Of a DNA stretch of 64,000 bases, positions 8,870-18,705 are shown piece after piece (the first letter of the stretch is position 1; the number at the start of each line of letters is the position of its first letter). Both the position numbers and the translations under genes were made by a program. The stretch is taken from NCBI RefSeq assembly GCF_030815125.1, contig NZ_JAUSWH010000009.1:144980-208979 (forward strand), in the 5' to 3' direction. The notes under the pieces are model-generated. The model searched no databases. It saw only the letters and a list, made by a program, of their open reading frames with translations, and was not told the origin of the DNA. The stretch comes from Allorhizobium paknamense. Lineage in GTDB: Bacteria > Pseudomonadota > Alphaproteobacteria > Rhizobiales > Rhizobiaceae.

Positions 8870-10693
8870 TCAGCCCTGGGCAGCCCGCGCCTTTTCGAAC
8901 CGCTTGCGGTCGTTCGGGTCCAGATAGAGCTTGCGCAGGCGGATGGACTTCGGCGTCACTTCCACCAGTTCGTCGTCCTGGATCCAGGAGAGCGCCCGCT
9001 CCAGCGTGAACTTCACCGGAGGGGTGAGCTTCACGGCATCATCCTTGCCAGCGGCGCGGATGTTGGTGAGCTTCTTGCCCTTCAGCACGTTCACGTCCAG
9101 ATCGTTGTCTCGGGAGTGAATGCCGATGATCATGCCTTCATAGACCTTCTCACCCGGCTCGATGATCATCGGACCGCGATCTTCGAGGTTGAAGAGGGCA
9201 TAGGCCACGGCCTCACCCGATTCGTTGGAGAGAAGAACGCCGTTCACACGGCCACCGATCTCACCCTTGTAGGGCTGGTATTCGTGGAACAGGCGGTTCA
9301 TGACGGCGGTGCCGCGCGTATCCGTCAGCAGTTCGGACTGGTAGCCGATGAGGCCACGGGTCGGCGCATAGAAACGCAGGCGCACGCGGTTGCCGCCGGA
9401 GGGGCGCAGTTCGACCATCTCAGCCTTGCGCTCGGACATCTTCTGCACCACGACACCGGAATGTTCTTCATCGACGTCGATGACGACTTCCTCGATCGGC
9501 TCAAGAAGCTGGCCGCTTTCATCCTTGTGCATCACGACGCGCGGACGCGACACCGCCAGCTCGAAGCCTTCACGGCGCATGTTTTCGATCAGAACCGCCA
9601 GCTGCAATTCGCCGCGACCGGAAACGTAGAAGGAATCCTTGTCTTCGCTTTCCTCGATCTTGAGGGCGACATTGCCTTCGGCTTCCTTGAACAGACGGTC
9701 GCGGATGACGCGGCTCGTCACCTTGTCGCCTTCGGTGCCGGCCAGCGGGCTGTCATTGACGATGAAGGACATGGTGACCGTCGGCGGGTCGATGGGCTGC
9801 GCGGTCATCGCTTCGGTCACGGCCGGATCGCAGAAGGTGTCGGCAACCGTGCCCTTGGACAGACCGGCAATCGCCACGATGTCACCGGCCTGCGCCTCTT
9901 CGATCGGCTGGCGCTCGATGCCCCGGAAGGCGAGGATCTTGGAAATACGGCCCTGTTCGATCAGGTTGCCGTCCTGGCCGAGCACCTTCACCGCCTGGTT
10001 CGGCTTGATCGAGCCGGAGGCGATACGGCCGGTGATGATGCGGCCCAGGAAGTTGTTGGCTTCCAGGATCGTGCCGATCATCCGGAACGGGCCTTCTTCC
10101 ACGGAGGGTGCCGGAACATGCTTGACGACGAGGTCGAGCAGCGGCGCCAGACCCTGATCGGTCGGGCCTTCCGGATTGTGGTTCATCCAGCCGGCGCGGC
10201 CGGAACCGTAAAGGATCGGGAAATCAAGCTGCTCGTCGGTGGCGTCGAGATTGGCGAAGAGGTCGAAGACCTCATTGACCACTTCATCGGCGCGGGCATC
10301 CGGGCGGTCGATCTTGTTGATGGCAACGATCGGGCGAAGACCCACCTTCAGCGCCTTGCCAACCACGAACTTGGTCTGCGGCATCGGGCCTTCGGCGGCA
10401 TCGACCAGAACGATGGCGCCATCCACCATGGAGAGGATACGCTCGACTTCACCGCCGAAATCGGCGTGGCCGGGCGTGTCGACGATGTTGATGCGGGTAT
10501 CCTTCCACTCGATGGAGGTCGCCTTGGCGAGAATGGTGATGCCGCGCTCTTTTTCGATGTCGTTGCTGTCCATCACGCGTTCGGCAACGCGCTGGTTGTC
10601 GCGAAACGCACCGGATTGCTTCAGCAGTTCATCGACGAGTGTCGTTTTTCCATGGTCAACGTGCGCGATGATCGCGATGTTGCGAAGGTTCAT
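8870..10693 (-). CDS. typA: Translational GTPase TypA/BipA
   Basis: 607-residue ribosome-associated GTPase of the EF-G-like group, involved in ribosome assembly and stress or low-temperature growth. The G domain starts at once: [11 protein letters not shown] (P-loop), GITI (switch I), [10 protein letters not shown] (G3) and NKIDRPDAR (G4). Then come a beta-barrel domain and the EF-G-like domains III/V (for example [28 protein letters not shown]), plus the TypA-specific C-terminal domain with [19 protein letters not shown] and [12 protein letters not shown]. Length is standard. The terminator at 8814-8844 ends the transcript. A long open frame on the opposite strand is a codon-bias shadow. Confidence 0.97.
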   Translation of the reverse strand: MNLRNIAIIAHVDHGKTTLVDELLKQSGAFRDNQRVAERVMDSNDIEKERGITILAKATSIEWKDTRINIVDTPGHADFGGEVERILSMVDGAIVLVDAAEGPMPQTKFVVGKALKVGLRPIVAINKIDRPDARADEVVNEVFDLFANLDATDEQLDFPILYGSGRAGWMNHNPEGPTDQGLAPLLDLVVKHVPAPSVEEGPFRMIGTILEANNFLGRIITGRIASGSIKPNQAVKVLGQDGNLIEQGRISKILAFRGIERQPIEEAQAGDIVAIAGLSKGTVADTFCDPAVTEAMTAQPIDPPTVTMSFIVNDSPLAGTEGDKVTSRVIRDRLFKEAEGNVALKIEESEDKDSFYVSGRGELQLAVLIENMRREGFELAVSRPRVVMHKDESGQLLEPIEEVVIDVDEEHSGVVVQKMSERKAEMVELRPSGGNRVRLRFYAPTRGLIGYQSELLTDTRGTAVMNRLFHEYQPYKGEIGGRVNGVLLSNESGEAVAYALFNLEDRGPMIIEPGEKVYEGMIIGIHSRDNDLDVNVLKGKKLTNIRAAGKDDAVKLTPPVKFTLERALSWIQDDELVEVTPKSIRLRKLYLDPNDRKRFEKARAAQG

Positions 10694-10839
10694 AGCAAAA
10701 TCTCTGAGGTTCTGGCGCGCAAGCCATCATACGACAAAGGAGCACGCCTGTTTCTTTGGCGCGCTCCATAGCTTGTTTTTTGCAAATGCGAAAGGGGCAA
10801 AGCAGCGATGCCGCTGTGCGCCCTTCGCATAGACGAACA

Positions 10840-12408
10840 TCAGGCCGCGCGCACGGGATCGAGCGTGACCTTGTAAAGCTCGTTATCGTCGCGATCCATC
10901 AGCCGCACCGTCAACTGTTCGCTCTGGCCATCGACATCGACGAGGCCGAAGAACTGCAAGCCGGCAGAGGGCGGCAGGTTCTGGCCCTGCTCGGCGCTTG
11001 GCGCCTTGATGAACTTCAGTTCCGGGCCGAAGGTCATGTCCAGATCGTTCGGGCCATAGGTGCCGGCATGCAGCGGGCCGGAGACGAATTCCCAGAAGGG
11101 CTCGAAATCCTGGAAGGCTGCCTTGTTGGGATTATAGTAATGGGCGGCGGTGTAATGCACATCCGCCGTCAGCCACACGGTGTTGCGGATGCCGGTGGTC
11201 TTCATGTGCCGCAGCAGTTCGGCAATTTCCAGCTCGCGGCCCCGGGGGGCGCCATTGTCGCTCTGGGCCACGGCCTCGGTGCCCTTGCGGTTCATATAAT
11301 CATCCCAGACCACGAGGCTGAGCGGCATGTCTGCGGCGATGATCTTCCAGGTCGCCCTGGAATTGGTCAGTTCCCGCTTCAGCCAGGCCACCTGCTGCTC
11401 GCCGAGAATGCGCGATTCCGGCGTCTCAACCGTTTCCATCCCGTCATGATTGGAGCCGCGATAGCTGCGCATGTCGAGGAAGAACACATCGACCAGCGGG
11501 CCATAGGCGATCTTGCGGTAAACGCGGCCCGGTTCGGCGGGCGTGTAGCGGATCGGGGTCATTTCATGAAAGGCGCGTCCGGCGCGGGCCGAAAGCAGCG
11601 CAATGGATTTTTCCGTATAGCGCTTGTCGGCCATCAGATTCTTGCCCGAGGACCAGTTGTTCGTCACCTCATGATCGTCCCACTGGTAGAAGGTGGGACA
11701 GGCCGCGGAAAGCTCCCGTACATGCGTATCCAGCATGTTGTATTTCCACTGGGCGCGGTATTCGTCCAGCGTTTCGGCCACTTTTCGCTTTTCATCGACG
11801 ATGATGACATTTTTCCACTTCGTGCCGTCCTTCAGGTCCACCTCTTCGGTGATCGGGCTATCGGCATAGATGGTGTCGCCGGAATGCAGGAAGAAATCCG
11901 GTTGATGACGGGCAATGGTGGCATAGGTCTTCATGCCGGTTTCATCGATGCCCCAGCCCTGGCCGCAGGTATCGCCCGACCAGGCAAAACGGACAGTCCG
12001 GCGCGAAGACGGCGCCGTGCGAAAGCGGCCGGTGATCGGCTCGGAAACGGAATTGATGTTCGTCAGATCGGCTGCGGTGAAACGATAGAAAATATCCTGA
12101 TCGGACGGAAGATCGGTCAAGAGCCGCTTCACGGTCAGGTCGCTATCGGGCAATGCGTTGAGCGCCGAGAGGCGAACCGGATTGGCGAAGCTTTCGGTGG
12201 TGGAATATTCCATCATGATCCGCGCGGGACGATCGACACGGGTCCAGATCATCCCCGACGACGTATCGACATCACCGGACTGCACGCCATGGGTAAAGAC
12301 CGGACGATCCGCAGCCCGGGCGTAAAAGGGCAGTGGCAGGGACGAGCCTGCGGCCAGACCGGCAGCCCCGGTGCTCAGCAGGAAGGAACGGCGCGTGAAA
12401 AGAGACAT
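10840..12408 (-). CDS. phoD: Alkaline phosphatase D (PhoD-like), Tat-exported
   Basis: 522 residues. The N-terminus FTRRSFLLSTGAAGLAAG is a twin-arginine signal followed by a hydrophobic segment, so the protein is exported folded to the periplasm. The mature part has the PhoD layout: an N-terminal FTHGVQSGDV domain, then the metallophosphatase domain with WSGDTCGQG, FFLHSGDTIYADSP, WDDHEVTNNW and LTADVHYTAAHYY, which supply the Asp/His/Asn/Cys ligands of the Ca/Fe site. PhoD cleaves phosphomonoesters and diesters and often serves phosphate scavenging. ATG 12408 follows AAGGAGAACCTC, a strong ribosome site, so the 19-codon upstream extension is rejected. No Pho box could be identified by eye. 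Confidence 0.93.
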   Translation of the reverse strand: MSLFTRRSFLLSTGAAGLAAGSSLPLPFYARAADRPVFTHGVQSGDVDTSSGMIWTRVDRPARIMMEYSTTESFANPVRLSALNALPDSDLTVKRLLTDLPSDQDIFYRFTAADLTNINSVSEPITGRFRTAPSSRRTVRFAWSGDTCGQGWGIDETGMKTYATIARHQPDFFLHSGDTIYADSPITEEVDLKDGTKWKNVIIVDEKRKVAETLDEYRAQWKYNMLDTHVRELSAACPTFYQWDDHEVTNNWSSGKNLMADKRYTEKSIALLSARAGRAFHEMTPIRYTPAEPGRVYRKIAYGPLVDVFFLDMRSYRGSNHDGMETVETPESRILGEQQVAWLKRELTNSRATWKIIAADMPLSLVVWDDYMNRKGTEAVAQSDNGAPRGRELEIAELLRHMKTTGIRNTVWLTADVHYTAAHYYNPNKAAFQDFEPFWEFVSGPLHAGTYGPNDLDMTFGPELKFIKAPSAEQGQNLPPSAGLQFFGLVDVDGQSEQLTVRLMDRDDNELYKVTLDPVRAA

Positions 12409-12523
12409 GAGGTTCTCCTTGAAAGGCAGGACGCGCCACAAACCGGCGCGCTCAAGGAGAAGCAAGGCCAGATGTCAGGCGCGTCACCGCGCCATGACAG
12501 TTTTATCAAGATTTCATGATGGG

Positions 12524-12551
12524 CTCAGACCGCCAGCCCGCACTTCTTCAG
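12524..12551. repeat. 28-bp echo of the dcp 3' end
   Basis: The 28 bp at 12524-12551 match 12621-12648 at 26 positions. The second copy is the last codons and stop of the peptidase gene. The copies are 97 bp apart in direct orientation, so the gap after dcp contains a degenerate duplicate of its own end. Confidence 0.75.
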
Positions 12552-12621
12552 CTAGATGAGCCTAGGTAAGCGCAGAAAATTGTCGTTTGCAGCCCGCTCA
12601 AGCCTGAATGTCGATTTGTCC

Positions 12622-14685
12622 TCAGGCCGCCAGCCCGCGCTTCTTCAGCATCGCCTCCGGGCTTGGCAGGCGTCCACGGAAGGCCTTGTAGGTTTCTTCC
12701 GGGTCCACAGCACCGCCGATGGCATAGACATTGTCCTTCAGCTTTTTCGCGGTGGCCGCATCGAAAGCATTGCCGGTTTCCTCGAAGGCGGCGAAGGCAT
12801 CGGCGTCCAGCACTTCCGACCACATGTAGGAGTAATAGCCCGCCGAATAGCCTTCACCGGAAAACACATGCTGGAAATGCGGGGTGGCGTGGCGCATGAC
12901 GATGGAAGACGGCATGCCGATCTTCTCCAGCACCTCGGCCTGCACGGCCATCGGGTCTTCCACGCTGTCGCGGGTGTGGAATGCCATATCCACCAGCGCC
13001 GAGGAGGTGAATTCCACCGTGTTGAACCCGGCATTGAAGGTCTGGGCGGCCAGAACCTTGTCGAGCAGCGCCTGCGGCATGGGCTCGCCGGTTTCCACAT
13101 GCACGGCATAGGTTTTAAGGATCTCCGGCACCGTCAGCCAATGTTCGTAAAGCTGCGAGGGCAGTTCCACGAAATCCCGGGACACACCGGTGCCGGACAC
13201 CGAAGGATAGGTCACATCCGACAACATGCCGTGCAGGGCATGGCCGAATTCATGGAAGAGAGTGCGGGCGTCATCCAGCGACAACAGCGCAGGTTTGCCT
13301 TCGGCGGGCTTGGCGAAATTGCAGACATTATAGATGATCGGCAATTCGCCATGCGCGCCGTTCTTCAAGGGCAGCTTGTGCTGCGACTGGAAAGAACTCA
13401 TCCACGCACCGGACCGCTTGGAGGCGCGGGCGAAATAATCGCCGAGGAACAGCGCTTTCAGTGCGCCGTTGGCCTCGCGGATTTCGAACACGCGCACATC
13501 CGGGTGATAGCCCTTCACATCCGTGAGCGGCACCGCCGTAATACCGAACAGCTTGCCCGCCACGGCAAAACAGGCATCGATGATCTTTTCCAGTTGCAGA
13601 TAGGGCTTGAGCTCGGCTTCGGAGAAGCTGAAGCGCTCGGCGCGAACTTTCTCCGCGTAGAAACGCCAGTCCCAGGGCGCGACCGCGTGGTTCTTGCCCT
13701 CGGCGGCGATCAACCTGCCCAGATCCTCCTCCTCGCGCCGCGCCTGTACCACAGCCTTGTCCCAGACCTGCATCAGCAAGCCGTTCACGGCCTCCGGGGT
13801 CTTGGCCATGGTGTCATCCAGCTTATAAGCGGCATAGGTGGGGTAACCGAGCAGCCTGGCCTTTTCCGTACGCAGCGTCAGCGTTTCCTTGACGATAGCG
13901 CGGTTGTCGGTCTCGCCGCCATTTTCACCCCGCGCCACCCAGGCCTTGAAGGCAGTTTCGCGCAGGTCGCGGCGTTCGGAGAAGGTCAGGAAAGGCTCGA
14001 TGATCGAGCGGGAGAGCGTCACGGCGTATTTGCCCTTTTCGCCCCGCGCTTCGGCAGCCGCCAGCATGGCATCGCGCAGAAAGCCGGGAAGCCCGGCAAG
14101 CTCGTCTTCCGTCGAAAGATAAAGCGCCCAGGTCTTTTCATCCGCCAGCACGTTCTGGCCGAAAGTGGCGCCGAGGCTCGCCAGCCGCTCGTTGATCGCT
14201 GCCAGACGCTGCTGCTGATCCTGAGCGAGCTTGGCACCGGACTTCACGAAGCCCTTCCAATGGCGTTCCAGGACGCGGGTCTGTTCCAGCGAAAGGCCGA
14301 GCGTGTCGCGCGTCTCCCACAGTGCATCGACCCGGGCGAAGAGCGCCGGATTCATGCTGATCTTCGAGTAATGGCGCGACATTTTCGGCGCCATCTCGCG
14401 CTCCAGCGCCTGGATCGTCTCATTGGTATCGGCACCAGCCTTGTTCCAGAACAGGGCGGAAACGCGCGACAATCCATCACCGGCAATTTCCAGCGCGGTG
14501 ATGGTGTTGTCGAAGCTCGGGGCGTCGGGGTTATGGGCGATTGCCTCGATCTCCGCCTCATGCTCGGCCAGCGCCCTCTCAAACGCGGGCGGGAAATCGG
14601 CATCGTCCAGCGCGGTGAAATTCGGCAGGCCATGCGGCCCGGTCCATTCGGTGACGATGGCGAAAGCGTTTCTGCTGGATGTCAT
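12622..14685 (-). CDS. dcp: M3-family zinc oligopeptidase (peptidyl-dipeptidase Dcp type)
   Basis: 687-residue thimet-oligopeptidase-family zinc metallopeptidase, predicted cytoplasmic (no signal peptide). The zinc site is TLFHEFGHALHGMLSD near residue 478 (HExxH), and the third ligand lies in the following SRDFVELPSQLYEHWL segment (E in VELPSQ), the form typical of Dcp rather than PepF. The remainder is helical. The family removes C-terminal dipeptides or cuts short peptides during peptide recycling. ATG 14685 is preceded by AAGGA at 9 nt. Two upstream in-frame ATGs lack this spacing. It is divergent from the Bcr-like exporter, with 169 bp between them. Confidence 0.92.
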   Translation of the reverse strand: MTSSRNAFAIVTEWTGPHGLPNFTALDDADFPPAFERALAEHEAEIEAIAHNPDAPSFDNTITALEIAGDGLSRVSALFWNKAGADTNETIQALEREMAPKMSRHYSKISMNPALFARVDALWETRDTLGLSLEQTRVLERHWKGFVKSGAKLAQDQQQRLAAINERLASLGATFGQNVLADEKTWALYLSTEDELAGLPGFLRDAMLAAAEARGEKGKYAVTLSRSIIEPFLTFSERRDLRETAFKAWVARGENGGETDNRAIVKETLTLRTEKARLLGYPTYAAYKLDDTMAKTPEAVNGLLMQVWDKAVVQARREEEDLGRLIAAEGKNHAVAPWDWRFYAEKVRAERFSFSEAELKPYLQLEKIIDACFAVAGKLFGITAVPLTDVKGYHPDVRVFEIREANGALKALFLGDYFARASKRSGAWMSSFQSQHKLPLKNGAHGELPIIYNVCNFAKPAEGKPALLSLDDARTLFHEFGHALHGMLSDVTYPSVSGTGVSRDFVELPSQLYEHWLTVPEILKTYAVHVETGEPMPQALLDKVLAAQTFNAGFNTVEFTSSALVDMAFHTRDSVEDPMAVQAEVLEKIGMPSSIVMRHATPHFQHVFSGEGYSAGYYSYMWSEVLDADAFAAFEETGNAFDAATAKKLKDNVYAIGGAVDPEETYKAFRGRLPSPEAMLKKRGLAA

Positions 14686-14854
14686 GGCAACCATTCCTTG
14701 TCTGTGTCTGATGAAGATATAGGCGATGATTTCCGGAATTGTCACCCTCCGGTTTTCAAGGCCAAAGGCACAGGGTTCATCACTTTGCTGTTTTCTTGGA
14801 TCCTTGTCTGGCTTAACCAGAGGCCCAGACATTCACGATAAAGACAGCGCTTCC

Positions 14855-16048
14855 ATGTCCCCTGCCCGTATGACCGAAGGACGCACCTCCCTGCTGGGTG
14901 CCATGCTGACCATGATCGGCCCGCTTTCCATGGCGATCTATACGCCCGCCATGCCGGAGCTGGTTCACGCCTTCGCCACCACGGATGCGGCGATCAAGCT
15001 GTCGCTTTCTCTCTATTTTGCCGGTTTTGCCTGTGCCCAGCTCCTATCCGGACCGTGTTCAGATGCCTTCGGCAGGCGAAGCGCCACGCTCGGCTTTTTG
15101 CTGATCTATACGCTGGGCAGCCTGATTGCCGCCTTTGCGCCGAGTGTCGAACTCCTGCTGGCAGGCCGTCTCATCCAGGGCATTGGCGCCTCGGTGGGCG
15201 TAACCGTCTCCCGCGCCATCGTGCGCGATCAGTTCGCAGGGGGAGAAGCCGCCCGCATTCTCAACATGATCGGCATCATGCTGGCCGTCGGCCCCGCCAT
15301 GGGGCCGACCGTCGGCGGGCTGGCGCTGGTCGCCTTCGGCTGGCAGTCGGTGTTTTTCCTGATGGTCGGCTTCGGCATCCTGAGCTTTCTGGTCGTGGCG
15401 GCCCTGATGCGGGAAACCACCCTCCCCGACCGGGCGCTGATCCGGCCCACCCGGCTCATCGGCGCCTATGCGACGCTAATCCGCGATCCGCGCGTGTTCT
15501 TCGCGGCGCTTGTGCTGGGCGGCAATGTCGGGGCACTCTATGCCCAGTCGACCATGCTGCCCTTCGTGCTGATCAAGACCGTAGGATTGACGCCCGCTCA
15601 ATTCGGCATCGGCATGCTGATGCAGACGGGCTCCTATTTCGCCGGTTCGGTGGCGCTGCGCATGGTCTCAAAACGGCTGATGCCCGGCGATGCCCTGAAA
15701 TTCGGCCTCGTGCTGGCCGGGATCGGCGGCGTGATGATCTTTCTCTCCACCCATCTTCTCACCCCCACCTATATCTCCATCATGCTGCCGGTCGGCATCT
15801 GCTCCTTCGGCATGGCCTTCATCATTCCGGACATCACCACGGCAGGATTGACCCCGCATCCGAGGCTCGCAGGTTCGGCCTCGGCCCTGCTCGGTTTCGT
15901 GCAGATGGGTTGCGGCTTTCTCGGCGGTGTCGCCGCCTCCCTGATGCATGATCCGCTGACGGCCTTCGGCATCATCATTCCGGCCATGGAGATCATGGCG
16001 GTCGCCGCCTTTTTCGGCTTCCGCCGCGCCTGGGCAAGAGCAGATTAA
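14855..16048 (+). CDS. MFS drug exporter, Bcr/CflA type
   Basis: 397 residues, 12 membrane spans. The opening MLTMIGPLSMAIYTPAMPEL (DHA1 helix 1), the loop motif GPCSDAFGRRSATLGFLLIYTLGSLIAAFA (motif A), the GRLIQGIGASVGVTVSRAIVRDQF segment (motif B, RxxQGxGA) and GPAMGPTVGG (motif C, the antiporter signature) identify a proton-driven DHA1 antiporter of the Bcr/CflA group, which exports compounds such as bicyclomycin or chloramphenicol in other species. The substrate here is unknown. ATG 14855 gives the normal family length; the frame is open further upstream. It converges on argG and shares the intergenic terminator region. Confidence 0.9.
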   Translation: MSPARMTEGRTSLLGAMLTMIGPLSMAIYTPAMPELVHAFATTDAAIKLSLSLYFAGFACAQLLSGPCSDAFGRRSATLGFLLIYTLGSLIAAFAPSVELLLAGRLIQGIGASVGVTVSRAIVRDQFAGGEAARILNMIGIMLAVGPAMGPTVGGLALVAFGWQSVFFLMVGFGILSFLVVAALMRETTLPDRALIRPTRLIGAYATLIRDPRVFFAALVLGGNVGALYAQSTMLPFVLIKTVGLTPAQFGIGMLMQTGSYFAGSVALRMVSKRLMPGDALKFGLVLAGIGGVMIFLSTHLLTPTYISIMLPVGICSFGMAFIIPDITTAGLTPHPRLAGSASALLGFVQMGCGFLGGVAASLMHDPLTAFGIIIPAMEIMAVAAFFGFRRAWARAD

Positions 16049-16078
16049 AAAACCGCCGCCGGTTTTCCGGCGGCGGTT
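16047..16078 (-). terminator. Rho-independent terminator between argG and the Bcr-like gene
   Basis: AACCGCCGCCGG (16051-16062) pairs with CCGGCGGCGGTT (16067-16078) over a 4-nt loop. The T-run lies on the - strand side, so it mainly ends argG. It could also stop + transcription, less efficiently. Confidence 0.9.
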
Positions 16079-16094
16079 ATTCATTTAAAATCAA

Positions 16095-17318
16095 TTACTT
16101 GCCGAGATTGCGCTTGGCCAGCGTGCGCAGGCGCAGCGCATTCAGCTTGATGAAGCCTGCGGCATCCTTCTGGTCGTAAGCGCCCTGGTCGTCCTCGAAG
16201 GTGACCAGCGTGTCGGAATAGAGCGACTTCGGCGATTCGCGGCCAATGACCATGACATTGCCCTTGTAGAGCTTCAGCGTCACTTCGCCTTCCACATGCT
16301 CCTGGCTCTTGTCGATCAGGGCCTGCAGCATTTCACGCTCCGGCGAGAACCAGAAACCGTAATAGATGAGTTCCGCATAGCGCGGCATCAGCTCATCCTT
16401 GAGGTGGGCTGCACCCCGGTCCAGCGTGATCGATTCGATGGCGCGGTGCGCGGCAAGCAGGATGGTGCCGCCGGGGGTTTCGTAAACGCCGCGGCTCTTC
16501 ATACCGACGAAACGGTTTTCGACGAGGTCGAGACGGCCAATGCCGTTGTCGCGGCCATAATCGTTGAGCGCGGCCAGAAGCGTCGCCGGGCTCATGCGCA
16601 CGCCATTGATGGAAACGGCGTCACCCTTTTCAAAGCCGATCTTGATGACCGTTGCCTTGTCGGGGGCCGCTTCCGGGGAAATGGTGCGCATATGCACATA
16701 TTCCGGCGCTTCCTGCGAGGGATCTTCCAGAACCTTGCCTTCGGAAGAGGAGTGCAGCAGGTTGGCGTCGACGGAGAAGGGAGCTTCGCCCTTCTTGTCC
16801 TTCGCCACCGGGATCTGATGCTGTTCGGCGAAGTTCAGGAGGTCGGTACGGCTCTTGAACGACCAGTCGCGCCACGGTGCAATGATCTTGATGTCGGGGT
16901 TCAGCGCATAGGCCGACATTTCGAAACGAACCTGGTCATTGCCCTTGCCGGTCGCGCCATGCGCAATGGCGTCGGCGCCGGTCTTCTTCGCGATCTCGAT
17001 CAGGTGCTTGGAAATCAGCGGACGGGCAATGGAGGTGCCGAGCAGGTAGACGCCTTCATAGACGGCATTGGCGCGGAACATCGGGAAGACGAAATCGCGC
17101 ACGAATTCCTCACGCACGTCTTCGATGAAGATTTCCTTGATGCCCAGCATCTCGGCCTTCTTGCGGGCCGGCTCCAGCTCTTCGCCCTGGCCGAGATCGG
17201 CGGTGAAGGTCACGACTTCCGCGCCAAGCTCGGTCTGGAGCCATTTCAGGATGATGGAGGTATCAAGGCCGCCGGAATAGGCGAGAACGACCTTCTTGAC
17301 GTCTTTCGGAAGTGCCAT
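16095..17318 (-). CDS. argG: Argininosuccinate synthase
   Basis: 407-residue ATP-dependent ligase joining citrulline and aspartate in arginine biosynthesis, cytosolic tetramer. The PP-loop AYSGGLDTS (residues 13-21), [13 protein letters not shown] (citrulline/aspartate binding) and [21 protein letters not shown] are all intact, and length fits the family. The gene stands alone on - with a terminator 17 bp downstream. The 262 bp upstream to repeat PAL-I copy 2 hold no other gene. No ARG-box-like operator was recognised. Confidence 0.97.
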   Translation of the reverse strand: MALPKDVKKVVLAYSGGLDTSIILKWLQTELGAEVVTFTADLGQGEELEPARKKAEMLGIKEIFIEDVREEFVRDFVFPMFRANAVYEGVYLLGTSIARPLISKHLIEIAKKTGADAIAHGATGKGNDQVRFEMSAYALNPDIKIIAPWRDWSFKSRTDLLNFAEQHQIPVAKDKKGEAPFSVDANLLHSSSEGKVLEDPSQEAPEYVHMRTISPEAAPDKATVIKIGFEKGDAVSINGVRMSPATLLAALNDYGRDNGIGRLDLVENRFVGMKSRGVYETPGGTILLAAHRAIESITLDRGAAHLKDELMPRYAELIYYGFWFSPEREMLQALIDKSQEHVEGEVTLKLYKGNVMVIGRESPKSLYSDTLVTFEDDQGAYDQKDAAGFIKLNALRLRTLAKRNLGK

Positions 17319-17766
17319 GGCTTCAATGTCCGTGTTCTTGAGAGACCGCTCGACCGGGTCTCGTGGTTGGCTGTGCAGAAATGATCCGTATAGGCCGCGT
17401 CAGGCGGTCCGGACAATATCTGCAAAGCCCGTTTCGCTTTTAGCCAATATGGCCTGCCTTGCAAGGGTTGCGGGCACTTTTACGGCAAAGAAGCCGGGCG
17501 TCATCCTGATGTCGCACCCTTCACGCATTGTTACAATTTGACATGGGACGTTTGCGCTCCATATCGTCTGATCGTGGCGCAATACGAAGGGTCATTGAAG
17601 ATGACACTTCGTATTCCTTTTTCGAATATCTCAAGCCACTGATGCAATTGAGATATTCGAAATTCTTTCAAGGCGAGGATGCGTGAGCATCTTCGAGACT
17701 TGCTATAAAGCCTGAAGATCAGGGAAAAGCGGGGTGAAGCCCGCGCAACAGCAGAAGGAAGACGAC
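17319..17766. other. Gene-free stretch between divergent argG and the SDR gene
   Basis: 448 bp. The first 260 bp carry the argG upstream region, with no motif I can name. The rest is PAL-I copy 2 (17581-17710) followed directly by the leader of the SDR gene. Confidence 0.6.
17581..17710 (+). repeat. PAL-I three-hairpin intergenic repeat, copy 2
   Basis: About 130 bp. Hairpin 1 is AATACGAAG/CTTCGTATT with inner GTCAT/ATGAC. Hairpin 2 is TTCGAATATCTCAA/TTGAGATATTCGAA. Hairpin 3 begins CTTTCAAGGCGAGGATGCG and ends CATCTTCGAGACTTGCTAT. The end CTTGCTAT differs from the usual CCTTGGTAT. Confidence 0.88.
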
Positions 17767-18621
17767 ATGGCTGACTTTCATTCCGTGATCGCCAAGGGCA
17801 AGGTTGCCGTCATCACCGGCGCCGCCTCCGGCATTGGCCTGGCTGCGGCGAAAGCCTTCGCACAGCGCGGCATGTGTGTGGTTCTGGCCGATCTTGGCGG
17901 CGACAAACTCGCAGAAGCCGCCCGCACGGTCGCCGCCCTTTCCGAAAGTCCGGACAGCGACATCGTCGCCATCGAGACCGATGTCAGCAAGCTGGACGAG
18001 ATCCAGGCGCTGGAGCGCACCGTCATGCAGCGCTTCGGTCGCGTCCATCTTTTGATGAACAATGCCGGCATTCAGCCGGGCAGCAGCATTTTCGGCCCGC
18101 AGGTCAACTGGGACAATGTGCTTGCCGTCAACCTGCTCGGCGTCATCCATGGCACCCGCGTGTTCGGGCCGGACATGATTGCCCACAAGGAGGCGGCCAT
18201 CATCATCAATACCGGCTCCAAGCAGGGCATCACCACCCCGCCCGGCGATCCGGCCTATAATGTCGCCAAGGCCGGTGTGAAGGTCTTCACCGAGGCGCTC
18301 CAGCATGAATTGCGCAACACGGCGGACTGCAATGTCTCGGCCCATCTGCTGATTCCGGGCTTCGTCTATACGGGGCTGACCGCCAATGGCCGCACGGAAA
18401 AGCCGGAAGGCGCCTGGACGCCGGAACAGACGGTCGATTTCATGCTGGAAAGCCTCGAACGCGGCGATTTCTACATTCTCTGCCCCGACAATGACGTGGA
18501 TCGCGCCACGGATGAAAAGCGCATTGCCTGGGCCGCGGGCGACATCATCGAAAACCGTCCGCCGCTGTCGCGCTGGCATCCCGACCATGCCGATGCCTTC
18601 CGGGCGCATCTGAAGGGCTGA
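17767..18621 (+). CDS. SDR-family NAD(P)-dependent oxidoreductase
   Basis: 284-residue classical short-chain dehydrogenase/reductase. It has the cofactor motif TGAASGIGLA near residues 20-28, NNAG after the fourth strand, a catalytic Ser in IINTGSKQG, and the catalytic pair PAYNVAKAG (Tyr-x3-Lys). The C-terminal segment ENRPPLSRWHPDHADAF is longer than in minimal SDRs. The substrate is unknown. ATG 17767 is preceded by AGAAGGAAG. PAL-I copy 2 ends 56 bp upstream. The orphan gene at 18706 follows after 84 bp, but a strong inverted repeat separates the two, so they need not be one transcript. Confidence 0.92.
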   Translation: MADFHSVIAKGKVAVITGAASGIGLAAAKAFAQRGMCVVLADLGGDKLAEAARTVAALSESPDSDIVAIETDVSKLDEIQALERTVMQRFGRVHLLMNNAGIQPGSSIFGPQVNWDNVLAVNLLGVIHGTRVFGPDMIAHKEAAIIINTGSKQGITTPPGDPAYNVAKAGVKVFTEALQHELRNTADCNVSAHLLIPGFVYTGLTANGRTEKPEGAWTPEQTVDFMLESLERGDFYILCPDNDVDRATDEKRIAWAAGDIIENRPPLSRWHPDHADAFRAHLKG

Positions 18622-18656
18622 ACCGGCAGGTTCATCCCAAAGATGGGCATTTCCGA

Positions 18657-18701
18657 ATCTCCTTTTGATTGTGTATCTATTAAACACACTCAAAAGGAGA
18701 T
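18657..18701 (+). promoter_or_regulatory. Long inverted repeat burying the ribosome-binding site of the orphan gene
   Basis: Arms 18657-18674 and 18684-18701 are complementary at 17 of 18 positions around a 9-nt A/T loop (ATCTATTAA). The right arm contains AAAAGGAG, the Shine-Dalgarno site of the ATG at 18706, so in RNA the site would be fully paired with CTCCTTTT of the left arm. A short T run follows the right arm, so the structure might also end transcription of the SDR gene. As DNA it could be a repressor operator. The symmetry is seen directly; the role is inferred. Confidence 0.75.
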
Positions 18702-18705
18702 TTTC

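Noticed and set aside
8861..10771. Very long open frame on + opposite typA
   Set aside because: It is the antisense shadow of a well-supported GTPase. High GC and codon bias remove stops on the other strand, and its translation shows no domain.
10788..10828. Inverted repeat between phoD and typA that could be a phoD terminator
   Set aside because: The stem is imperfect, and on the - strand the sequence after it is an A-run, not a T-run, so intrinsic termination is not supported.
12556..14841. 761-codon open frame on + opposite the M3 peptidase
   Set aside because: The - strand frame has HExxH and the family motifs. The + frame translation is a Gly/Arg/His-rich shadow without recognisable domains.
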